64,000 nt of DNA from Thalassococcus sp. S3 (lineage in GTDB: Bacteria > Pseudomonadota > Alphaproteobacteria > Rhodobacterales > Rhodobacteraceae), in assembly GCF_004216475.1 (NCBI RefSeq), contig NZ_CP022303.1, forward strand, positions 2,852,001 to 2,916,000. The letters are read 5' to 3'. A program made the position numbers and the translations under genes. This document shows, piece by piece, positions 53,492-60,408 of the stretch (its first letter is position 1; each line of letters begins with the position of its first letter). A model generated the notes under the pieces. The model saw only the letters and a list, made by a program, of their open reading frames with translations, ran no database searches and was not told where the DNA came from.

Positions 53492-54826
53492 TCACGCGCC
53501 AAGGCTGGCGTGGATGTCCTCCGCCGCATCCCGGCCTTCGGCCACGGCCGTCACGGTCAAGTCGTCGCCGCCTGCCGCGCAATCGCCGCCCGCCCAGACA
53601 CCGGAAAGGGAGGTGCGCCCCGCGCCGGTCACCGCGATCTTGCCGTTCTCCAGCGCAAGCCCGTCCGGCACGCTGTCCAGTGTCTGGCCAATCGCCTTAA
53701 ACACCTGGTCGGCCTTAAGCCGCACGGTCTCTCCGGTTGGTTGCAACCCGCCATTTTCGCTGATCGTATAGGCAAGCTCGATCTCCACCGCCGCGCCGTT
53801 GCCATGAATGGCCACCGGCTGAAGGTTGAACATCAGCTTCACGCCCTTTGATGCGGCAAGATCCTGTTCATAGCGGCTTGCACTCATCTCCGCGCGGGAG
53901 CGGCGATAGGCGATGGTGACGTTTTCGGCGCCCAAGAGCTTGGACTGCACCGCCGCATCGACCGCCGTCATCCCGCCGCCGATCACCACAACGTCGCGAC
54001 CGACCGGCAGGGTTTCCAAATCGCTCGCCTGCCGCAGTTCGGCGATGAAGTCGACCGCGTCGCGCACACCGCTCTTGTCCTCACCTTCGGCCCGCAGCGC
54101 ATTCACGCCGCCCAAACCTATGGAGAGAAATACCGAGTCAAAGCGCTCTGTCAGACCGTCGAGGGTAAGATCGCGTCCAAGGGCCTGGCCGGTCTCCATC
54201 CGGATGCCGCCGATCCCCATCAGCCAGTCGACTTCCGCCGCCGCAAAGCCGTTCGGTGTCTTGTATGCCGCGATGCCGAATTCATTAAGCCCACCCGGCT
54301 TCTCACCCGCCTCAAAGATGACGACATCGTGGCCCTTCATCGCCAGCCGGTGCGCGCAAGCCAGGCCCGCCGGGCCCGCCCCCACGACGGCAATGGTTTT
54401 GCCGGTCTGGGGCGCACGACGGTAGGGATGCGCCTTTTCGGCCATCAGCGTGTCGGTGGCGTAACGCTGCAATCTTCCGATCTCGACCGGTTTGCCTTCT
54501 GCCGCCTCTCTCACACAGGCCTCTTCGCAAAGCGTCTCTGTCGGGCAGACGCGTGCGCACATTCCGCCAAGGATATTCTGGTCAAAGATCGTCTTGGCCG
54601 CATTCTCGGGCTGACCCGCCTGGATCTGGCGGATGAACATCGGGATGTCGATGGCCGTCGGGCAGGCCGTGATACACGGCGCGTCATAGCAGAAATAGCA
54701 GCGATCCGCGGCAACAGCCGCTTCATGCGGTTCGAATGCAGGGTGCAGGTCAGAGAAATTGGTCGCAAGTTCCTCGGCTGCGAGCCGTCCTGACACAATA
54801 CCGGATGCCGTCTGGCCTTTGGCCAT
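53492..54826 (-). CDS. preT: Dihydropyrimidine dehydrogenase, PreT subunit
   Basis: A 444-residue NAD(P)H- and FAD-binding partner of PreA, similar to the small subunit of glutamate synthase. The N-terminal Fe-S region has CYFCYDAPCITACPTAIDIP and CARVCPTETLCEEAC; the FAD motif AVVGAGPAGLACAHRL and NAD motif VVIGGGMTAVDAA follow. It feeds electrons from NADH to PreA. The two genes form a transcriptional unit whose upstream region has a large AT-rich dyad. Confidence 0.95.
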   Translation of the reverse strand: MAKGQTASGIVSGRLAAEELATNFSDLHPAFEPHEAAVAADRCYFCYDAPCITACPTAIDIPMFIRQIQAGQPENAAKTIFDQNILGGMCARVCPTETLCEEACVREAAEGKPVEIGRLQRYATDTLMAEKAHPYRRAPQTGKTIAVVGAGPAGLACAHRLAMKGHDVVIFEAGEKPGGLNEFGIAAYKTPNGFAAAEVDWLMGIGGIRMETGQALGRDLTLDGLTERFDSVFLSIGLGGVNALRAEGEDKSGVRDAVDFIAELRQASDLETLPVGRDVVVIGGGMTAVDAAVQSKLLGAENVTIAYRRSRAEMSASRYEQDLAASKGVKLMFNLQPVAIHGNGAAVEIELAYTISENGGLQPTGETVRLKADQVFKAIGQTLDSVPDGLALENGKIAVTGAGRTSLSGVWAGGDCAAGGDDLTVTAVAEGRDAAEDIHASLGA

Positions 54827-55164
54827 GAGGTGTCTCCCTGTGTTATGTTTTATCCCACAGTGTCAGGTTTCAAAATTTTATCAATTGGTAAATTTTGGAC
54901 TGCGCGCAAAATTGCGGCGCTTGTCGAGAGTTGCCCGCGTTTTAGGCACGGCATGCGATGACCAACACCGATAAGCGCGCCAGAAACGAGACCAAGGGCC
55001 GTGTCAGGCAGAGGATGGAGCATGTCAGCATCGCACAACCTGCAATGAGAGAACGAAGGCTGGCTGGAAGGCCACGACCTGACCGACCGACCCGCCGCCG
55101 GAGCCGCTTGAAAATCCAGGCGTCATCGGGCAGCGTTCGCCCGGCTTACGAAGGGACAGAAGAC
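54827..55164. other. Divergent non-coding region between preT and the tup regulator
   Basis: 338 bases without a convincing gene; an ATG at 54958 in frame with the regulator would add 69 basic residues atypical of its family. On the preT side it has an AT-rich palindrome at 54873-54896. Near the regulator start is GAAGGGACAG, the ribosome-binding site. I see no recognisable riboswitch. Confidence 0.6.
54873..54896. promoter_or_regulatory. Candidate operator upstream of preT
   Basis: A 24-bp dyad centred on CAATTG: left half AAATTTTATCAA, right half TTGGTAAATTTT, with two mismatched pairs. It lies about 50-70 nt upstream of preT and differs clearly from the RutR palindrome at 50754, so another regulator may act here. 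Confidence 0.45.
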
Positions 55165-56028
55165 ATGGCCGCCACACCGTCCGACACGGCATTTCTGACC
55201 ACGAAAGAGGTGGCGACCCTGCTGCGTGTTCGTGAGCGCAAGGTTTACGACATGGCCGCTGCCGGCGAGATCCCGCATCGCCGGATCACGGGCAAGCTTC
55301 TATTCCCGAAATCCGACATCGACCTGTGGCTTGACGGCGGACAGATCGCCGCGGAGCGGCCCGCCATCCTGGCCGGATCGCATGACCCCCTGCTGGATTG
55401 GGCCGTGCGGGAAGCGGGGACAGGACTTGCCACGCTGTTTGACGGCAGCGGCAGCGGTCTTGACTGTTTCACACGCGGCGAAGCGGCGCTTTGCGGTCTG
55501 CATATCCCTGATGAGGACGGCTGGAACGTGGCCACCCTGGCCAAAGGCAGTCTGAAAGACGCCGTATTGATCGGCTGGGCAACACGGCGGCAAGGACTGA
55601 TCGTGGCGCCGGAGAACGAAAAAACATTCCGGAGGATCGAGGATCTTTCCGGCGCCCGCTTTGCCCTGCGTCAGCCCGGTGCCGGGGCACGAGCGCTTTT
55701 CGACCGGCTGGCAGAGGCGGCAGGACTGACCGATGCCGTCTTTTCGGACCCACCGGCCCGCACTGAAACAGATGCCGCGATGATGGTTGCAAACGGCGAG
55801 GCGGATGCCGCCCTTGGCCTGCAGGCGGCGGCCCGTCAGTACCGCCTGAGTTTCGTGCCGTTGATAGAGGAGCGTTTCGATCTTCTGATCGACCGGAGAT
55901 CCTACTTCCTGCCTCCGGTCCAAGCCCTGTTGCGATTTGCCGCGACGGATATCTTTACAGCCAAGGCCAAGGCGCTCGGCGGGTATGATATCGCCGGGCT
56001 TGGCGAGGTGCGCTGGGTCTCGGCCTGA
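55165..56028 (+). CDS. HTH regulator with periplasmic-binding-protein-like domain (tup locus)
   Basis: A 287-residue protein. Residues 10-55 hold an excisionase/MerR-type winged HTH (FLTTKEVATLLRVRERKVYD, GEIPHRRITGKLLFPKSDID). The remaining 220 residues look like a PBP-type substrate-binding domain as in PF12727, with DGSGSGLDCFTRGEAALCGL, GWATRRQGLIVAP, RQPGAGARALFDRL and EADAALGLQAAARQY. Such proteins often respond to molybdate/tungstate or their cofactor. It is convergent with tupA with no spacing, which links it to tungstate supply. A one-component sensor for tungstate or Moco is likely, though its ligand is not established. Confidence 0.85.
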   Translation: MAATPSDTAFLTTKEVATLLRVRERKVYDMAAAGEIPHRRITGKLLFPKSDIDLWLDGGQIAAERPAILAGSHDPLLDWAVREAGTGLATLFDGSGSGLDCFTRGEAALCGLHIPDEDGWNVATLAKGSLKDAVLIGWATRRQGLIVAPENEKTFRRIEDLSGARFALRQPGAGARALFDRLAEAAGLTDAVFSDPPARTETDAAMMVANGEADAALGLQAAARQYRLSFVPLIEERFDLLIDRRSYFLPPVQALLRFAATDIFTAKAKALGGYDIAGLGEVRWVSA

Positions 56029-56847
56029 TCACCGCGCCGCGTTGGGAAAGAAGAGCTGCTGCCCCTCGACCTTGTAGGCCGCGATCGCGCCCTGCCCGGC
56101 CTCTGACAGGATCCAGTCCACGAAGTCCTGACCCATATCCGCTTTGACATGCGGGTGCCGCTCGGGATTGACGAGAATGATGCCATATTGATTGAAGAGC
56201 CGAGGGTCACCTTCGACCATGATGCCATGCGCGCCCTTGTTTCCAAACGCGATCCATGTGGCGCGGTCGGTCATCGTGTAGGCCCCCATCCCGATCGCGG
56301 TGTTGAGCGTTGCGCCCATCCCCAACCCCGTCTCGCGGTACCATTGGCCCGAGGCCGCCGTGACATCGGCGTCCGTTTCAGCCCAAAGGGCAAGTTCGGC
56401 CTTGTGTGTTCCGGAATCGTCACCGCGCGAGGCAAAGGGCGCCTCCGCAGCCGCGATGGCGCCCAGCGCATCGACCACATCGCGCGCGCCGGCAATGCCG
56501 GCGGGATCGGCGGGCGGGCCAACGATCACAAAGTCATTATACATGACATCTGCACGCGATACGCCGTGCCCCTCCTCGACAAAACGCTCCTCGGCCGCGC
56601 GGGCATGGACGAACAGAACGTCCCCATCCCCGTTTTCGGCATTGCGCAAGGCTTGGCCGGTGCCCACGGCCACCACACGCACCTCGATCCCTGTCTCTTC
56701 GAAGAATTGGGGCAGGATCGCGTCGAAGAGACCGGAATTCTGAGTTGATGTGGTCGATTGAACCACGATGAAACTTTCATCGGCCTGAACGGAAAATCCA
56801 CCCAGCAAAAGTGCGGTACAGGCGGCGATAAAGTGGCGTTTCAACAT
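56029..56847 (-). CDS. tupA: Tungstate ABC transporter, substrate-binding protein
   Basis: A 272-residue periplasmic binding protein with a signal (MLKRHFIAACTALLLGGFSV). TupA landmarks are QSTTSTQNSGLFDAILPQF, AVGTGQALRNAENGDGDVLF and SRGDDSGTHKAELALW, which create the oxyanion pocket with its Thr/Ser residues. TupA binds tungstate far more tightly than molybdate. It is the last gene of tupBCA, and its end abuts the stop of the regulator on the other strand. Confidence 0.94.
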   Translation of the reverse strand: MLKRHFIAACTALLLGGFSVQADESFIVVQSTTSTQNSGLFDAILPQFFEETGIEVRVVAVGTGQALRNAENGDGDVLFVHARAAEERFVEEGHGVSRADVMYNDFVIVGPPADPAGIAGARDVVDALGAIAAAEAPFASRGDDSGTHKAELALWAETDADVTAASGQWYRETGLGMGATLNTAIGMGAYTMTDRATWIAFGNKGAHGIMVEGDPRLFNQYGIILVNPERHPHVKADMGQDFVDWILSEAGQGAIAAYKVEGQQLFFPNAAR

Positions 56848-56859
56848 CGTCGGTTCCTT

Positions 56860-57660
56860 TCATCGTGGCCCGGGCGGCAGATCGGCGAGGTAAAGCTCCC
56901 CTTTCAGCCACGCCCGGGTGGCGGGCGCATTCGGAGCGTTCAGCACCTGCGTTGCGGGGCCCGTCTCCGCAACGTGACCGCCCTGAACGAAAATCACATC
57001 ATCGGCCAACCGCCGGGCCTGGCCCTGATCGTGGGTGACCATAACCACGGTGACGCCACTTTCATGCGCGCGATTGATCAGCGTCTCGATGTGCGCCGTC
57101 GATGCGGGGTCAAGGCTGGATGTCGGCTCGTCCAAAAGCAGCAAGCGGGGTTTGCAGACCAACGCGCGGGCAACGGCGAGACGCTGCTGCTCCCCGCCTG
57201 AAAGAACCCTGGCCGGGCGATGGGCCAGTGTTTCAAGCTGCGCCAGTGCCAGCGCCTCAAGGGACAGGCGGGTGCGCTCGCGACCGCCCACACCCCGCGC
57301 GGCAAGGGCAAATCGCAGATTGGCCAGAACAGACCGCCGCAACATAACCGGGCGCTGGAACACCAGGGCCTGTGCCGTGCGGGCGGATGCGCTCATCAGT
57401 GCCCCATCCCACAGGATCTGTCCCGCACTTGGCGGCAAGAGACCGTGCATCAGGCGCACAAGCAGGCTCTTTCCCGCGCCGTTGGGGCCAAGGATCACGG
57501 TGCGCCGCCCCGGTCGGATCCGCACCGACACGCCTTGCAGCAAGCTCACCCCGCGATGCAGGTAGCAAAGCCCGCGCGTTTCAAGAAGCGGTCGGGCAAA
57601 ACCGGCCTCGATCACGTTGTCCGCGTCGGGCACGGTGCGCATGGGCGTCATGTCATGCAT
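56860..57660 (-). CDS. tupC: Tungstate ABC transporter, ATP-binding protein
   Basis: A 266-residue ABC ATPase: Walker A GPNGAGKSLL, signature LSGGEQQRLAVARAL, Walker B LLLLDEPTSSLDP and switch VTHDQ. The start ATG 57660 lies inside the end of tupB (8 nt overlap); ATG 57651 is an alternative. It drives TupB and ends 12 nt before tupA. The family is often annotated as phosphate-like importer ATPases. Confidence 0.92.
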   Translation of the reverse strand: MHDMTPMRTVPDADNVIEAGFARPLLETRGLCYLHRGVSLLQGVSVRIRPGRRTVILGPNGAGKSLLVRLMHGLLPPSAGQILWDGALMSASARTAQALVFQRPVMLRRSVLANLRFALAARGVGGRERTRLSLEALALAQLETLAHRPARVLSGGEQQRLAVARALVCKPRLLLLDEPTSSLDPASTAHIETLINRAHESGVTVVMVTHDQGQARRLADDVIFVQGGHVAETGPATQVLNAPNAPATRAWLKGELYLADLPPGPR

Positions 57661-58360
57661 AGGCTGTCCTTTCCGCCGTGCTGCGGGCCGCCATGACAGC
57701 CGCGTTGACCACAAGCGCAATCGCCAGCAGCACAAGGCCCAGGGCAAGGGCCAGTTCCAGATCGCCCTTGGAGGTTTCAAGCGCGATGGTCGTCGTCATG
57801 ACGCGCGTGACGTGGTTGATGTTGCCCCCGACGATCATCACCGCACCGACCTCTGCCACCGCCCGGCCAAAACCGGCAAGGATTACGGTGAGAAGACTAA
57901 AGCGTGCATCCCACAAAAGCGCGCCCACCCGGCGCACCCGTCCTACTCCGAGAGAGGCGAAATGCTCGGCATATTCCGCAAAAAGATCCGCGACGACCTG
58001 GCGCGTGAGCGCGGCAACAATCGGCGTGACCAGGATCACCTGCGCGATGATCATCGCCGTCGGCGTGTAAAGCAGTTGCAGAACACCAAAGGGGCCGGAC
58101 GCGGACAACATCAGATAGACGATCAGCCCCACCACCACCGGGGGCAGACCCATAAGAGCGTTGACGCAGACACTCAACAGACCACACCCCGGAAACCGAA
58201 AGGCCCCCAGCACCGCGCCCAGCGGAAGGCCGATCACGCAGGCAATCAGGACGGCGGTCAGGGTGACCTGAAGGGAAAGTGAAACGATATCAAAGAGGTA
58301 AGCATCGCCCGAGGCAATCAGGGCAAAGGCCTGCCCGAAGACCGCCGTGATGCTTTCCAT
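57653..58360 (-). CDS. tupB: Tungstate ABC transporter, permease
   Basis: A 235-residue permease with five or six helices. It has SLQVTLTAVLIACVIGLPLG, the family stretch GLPPVVVGLIVYLMLSASGP and the EAA-like loop VGRVRRVGALLWDARFSLLT, and near its end MIVGGNINHVTRVMTTTIAL, which marks the TupB/WtpB permease type. The ATG at 58360 is preceded by GGGAGG, part of a hairpin (58368-58383). It heads the tupBCA transcript. Confidence 0.93.
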   Translation of the reverse strand: MESITAVFGQAFALIASGDAYLFDIVSLSLQVTLTAVLIACVIGLPLGAVLGAFRFPGCGLLSVCVNALMGLPPVVVGLIVYLMLSASGPFGVLQLLYTPTAMIIAQVILVTPIVAALTRQVVADLFAEYAEHFASLGVGRVRRVGALLWDARFSLLTVILAGFGRAVAEVGAVMIVGGNINHVTRVMTTTIALETSKGDLELALALGLVLLAIALVVNAAVMAARSTAERTAYA

Positions 58361-58367
58361 GCGCTAC

Positions 58368-58383
58368 CTCCCGATTTCGGGAG
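58368..58383 (-). promoter_or_regulatory. Hairpin that covers the tupB ribosome-binding site
   Basis: Minus strand CTCCCGAAATCGGGAG forms a 6-7 bp stem whose right arm contains GGGAG of the ribosome-binding site GGGAGG, 6 nt before the tupB start. It could be a translational control element or an operator dyad. Confidence 0.5.
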
Positions 58384-58430
58384 AAAATGACAACAAATGA
58401 CACAGAAAGGCAAGAAAAAGCACAGAACGC

Positions 58431-58456
58431 ATCTCTCCGACCAAAGTCGGAGAGAT
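58431..58456 (-). terminator. Hairpin terminator upstream of tupB
   Basis: ATCTCTCCGAC and GTCGGAGAGAT give an 11-bp perfect stem with a 4-nt loop; on the minus strand it is followed after a few bases by a T-rich GCTTTTTCTTGCC. It lies after the stop of the 58486 gene and would end its transcript. Confidence 0.72.
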
Positions 58457-58485
58457 CAGCATAGATGGTAAAGACGGCGACTGGC

Positions 58486-59028
58486 TTAGGGGCGCATCAC
58501 CCCGTTGCCATCATAAGAGGCTGTGTCCGTGCTCAGATCATCAAAGACCAGCATGACATCGACCGATTGCACCGACCCCAGAGGGAAGGCCGCGTAAGGA
58601 AGCCCGTCGCTCTCCAGTATGGCGTTGGGGGCCTGCTGATCGATATGGCACGGCGGCATTGGCCAGATCTGCATAGGGCCGCCATTCACGCTGACCTGCA
58701 TTTGCAGCAGACCACAGCGCCAGGACCAAAGCTGCGTGACATAGATCAGATCCTGCCCCTCCCATTCGCGCGTGGAAATCCAGCTTGCTTTCGTGGCTGA
58801 CAGGATCGGCTTGACCTCGGTGGCGGTGGTGAACCGGCCCGTCGGCTCCTGCGGCTCGGCGACCAGGCCATTTGTCGGCGGGGGCGCTGCGGCCGGAGTG
58901 GCGGGTTCGGGCGCAGCGACCACCGCGGGCGCGCTGTCCTCGGGGGCCGGGGCCGCCGCCGTTTGCGGTGCATCGGCACCGCCCGATCGGACGCCGATGG
59001 CGAGAACGAATAAAAGAAATTGCAACAT
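58486..59028 (-). CDS. Pro/Ala-rich secreted protein, 180 residues
   Basis: It begins MLQFLLFVLAIGVRSGGADA, a short hydrophobic leader, then a disordered Ala/Pro-rich stretch (AAPAPEDSAPAVVAAPEPAT). The last 110 residues form a folded domain with SWISTREWEGQDLIYVTQLW, two cysteines in WRCGLLQMQ and PPCHIDQQ, and LPYAAFPLGSVQSVDVMLVF. Similar proteins occur in Rhodobacteraceae with no known role. The GGAG site is 7 nt before ATG 59028. It is divergent from the glycosyltransferase at 59135. Confidence 0.78.
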   Translation of the reverse strand: MLQFLLFVLAIGVRSGGADAPQTAAAPAPEDSAPAVVAAPEPATPAAAPPPTNGLVAEPQEPTGRFTTATEVKPILSATKASWISTREWEGQDLIYVTQLWSWRCGLLQMQVSVNGGPMQIWPMPPCHIDQQAPNAILESDGLPYAAFPLGSVQSVDVMLVFDDLSTDTASYDGNGVMRP

Positions 59029-59134
59029 TTTGGAACTCCAAGACAAATGCCGGGAAATACAGGCTTTGCCCGGTTCCGGTGATCCGTATAGTGATCCGGC
59101 GGGCAATGCCGTGCTTTTGCGGCTGAGGAGCGTT

Positions 59135-60139
59135 ATGGCAAAAAAACCGGCAAGACGCCAAGCGTTCAACATCATGATCGTCGGCCAGACCGGACGTCTT
59201 ATGTTCGAGGCAATCCTGTTCGCCGCCTCGCTCAGACACAGCACACCCGATTTCGCGGGTCGGCTTTTCGTCGCGGTGCCGCAGCCAGGACCCCGATGGC
59301 AAAACGATCCGTCCATTCGAAACGGCCAAGTGCTTGAGCTGCTCAATCGTCTGGACGCGACAGTCTTGCCCTTTGAAAACAAGGTTTTCGGGCAAAGCTA
59401 CCCGCATGGCAACAAGATCGAAGCACTTTCAGCCCTGCCCGCGAATGAACCCTTCGTCTTTTTCGACACCGATACGCTCGTCACAGGCGACCTGATGTCG
59501 GTGCCGTTCGATTTCGAACGCCCGACCGCCTCCATGAAGCGTGAGAATACATGGCCGCAAAAGGAACTCTACGGCCCCGGCTTTACGGATGTGTGGAAGT
59601 CGCTCTATGACAAATTCGGGCTGGATTTTGAAAGCAGCCTCGATCTTTCGTTTCCGGATGAGTATTGGAAGCGATATCTCTATTTCAATGCCGGCTTCTT
59701 CTTTTACCGCTGCCCGCATGTGTTCGGGTCGCTCTTTCTGGACTATGCGCGCGCGATCCGGGACGATCCTCCTGACGCCTTGATCTGCCAACCGATGGAA
59801 CCGTGGCTGGATCAGATCGCACTGCCGCTTGTGATCCACAAACTGGGCGGCGGGCGGGATACGATCCCCGATGGGCTTCTGGACGGATCCGTGACCTGTC
59901 ACTATCGCCTCTTGCCCCTGCTTTACGCGCGCGAAAACGATGATGTCGTGGCCCTGTTGGAACAGATCACCGCACCCAACTGGATCAAGAAGGTGCTGAA
60001 GTCGAACGAGGTCATCAAGCGGATGATCTATCACAAGCGCGGGCACAAGGTCCGCAATCTCTTCGACCGGAATGACCTGCCCCGAAAGGAACGCGCGATC
60101 CGAAACCGGATCAAATCGCACGGCTACTGGATGCGCTAA
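59135..60139 (+). CDS. Putative glycosyltransferase
   Basis: A 334-residue protein with a GT-A-like core: MIVGQTGRLMFEAILFAASL, then FVFFDTDTLVTGDL, in which DTDT is the DXD metal/sugar-nucleotide motif, and YFNAGFFFYRCPHVFGSLFL typical of GT8-like enzymes. The rest is a basic C-terminal tail (HKRGHKVRNLFDRNDLPRKE). The ATG at 59135 follows GAGGAG. The acceptor and sugar are unknown. It is divergent from the secreted protein gene and followed by a 269-nt gap. Confidence 0.8.
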   Translation: MAKKPARRQAFNIMIVGQTGRLMFEAILFAASLRHSTPDFAGRLFVAVPQPGPRWQNDPSIRNGQVLELLNRLDATVLPFENKVFGQSYPHGNKIEALSALPANEPFVFFDTDTLVTGDLMSVPFDFERPTASMKRENTWPQKELYGPGFTDVWKSLYDKFGLDFESSLDLSFPDEYWKRYLYFNAGFFFYRCPHVFGSLFLDYARAIRDDPPDALICQPMEPWLDQIALPLVIHKLGGGRDTIPDGLLDGSVTCHYRLLPLLYARENDDVVALLEQITAPNWIKKVLKSNEVIKRMIYHKRGHKVRNLFDRNDLPRKERAIRNRIKSHGYWMR

Positions 60140-60408
60140 GGCACGTTCAAGGAAGAACCGGCGATCTTTTGCCGAGCGTGACACCGCATTATCGCGTGTG
60201 CCACGCCCCGAAAAAACATCGTTTTCCCGAGAGAATTGGGCCCAGCCGTGCATTTGGCTCCACCTCCCTGTCTGAGGGGATCGGCGGAACTTTTCCAGCC
60301 CCAGGGACGCACGGGCATGTCCGCATGACAAGCGTCCCATTCCAAACAATTCTGACACACAGCGATGCGATAGCGGCGCCCATCGCCTGACAATTCTGGG
60401 GAATCACT

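Noticed and set aside
52148..53851. A 567-codon open frame opposite preA and preT
   Set aside because: It crosses two well-supported genes on the other strand and has His/Arg-rich shadow composition.
54958..55164. Molybdenum-cofactor riboswitch before the tup regulator
   Set aside because: I could not match the conserved core of the Moco motif; only vague GC-rich pairing is seen. A covariance-model search would decide.
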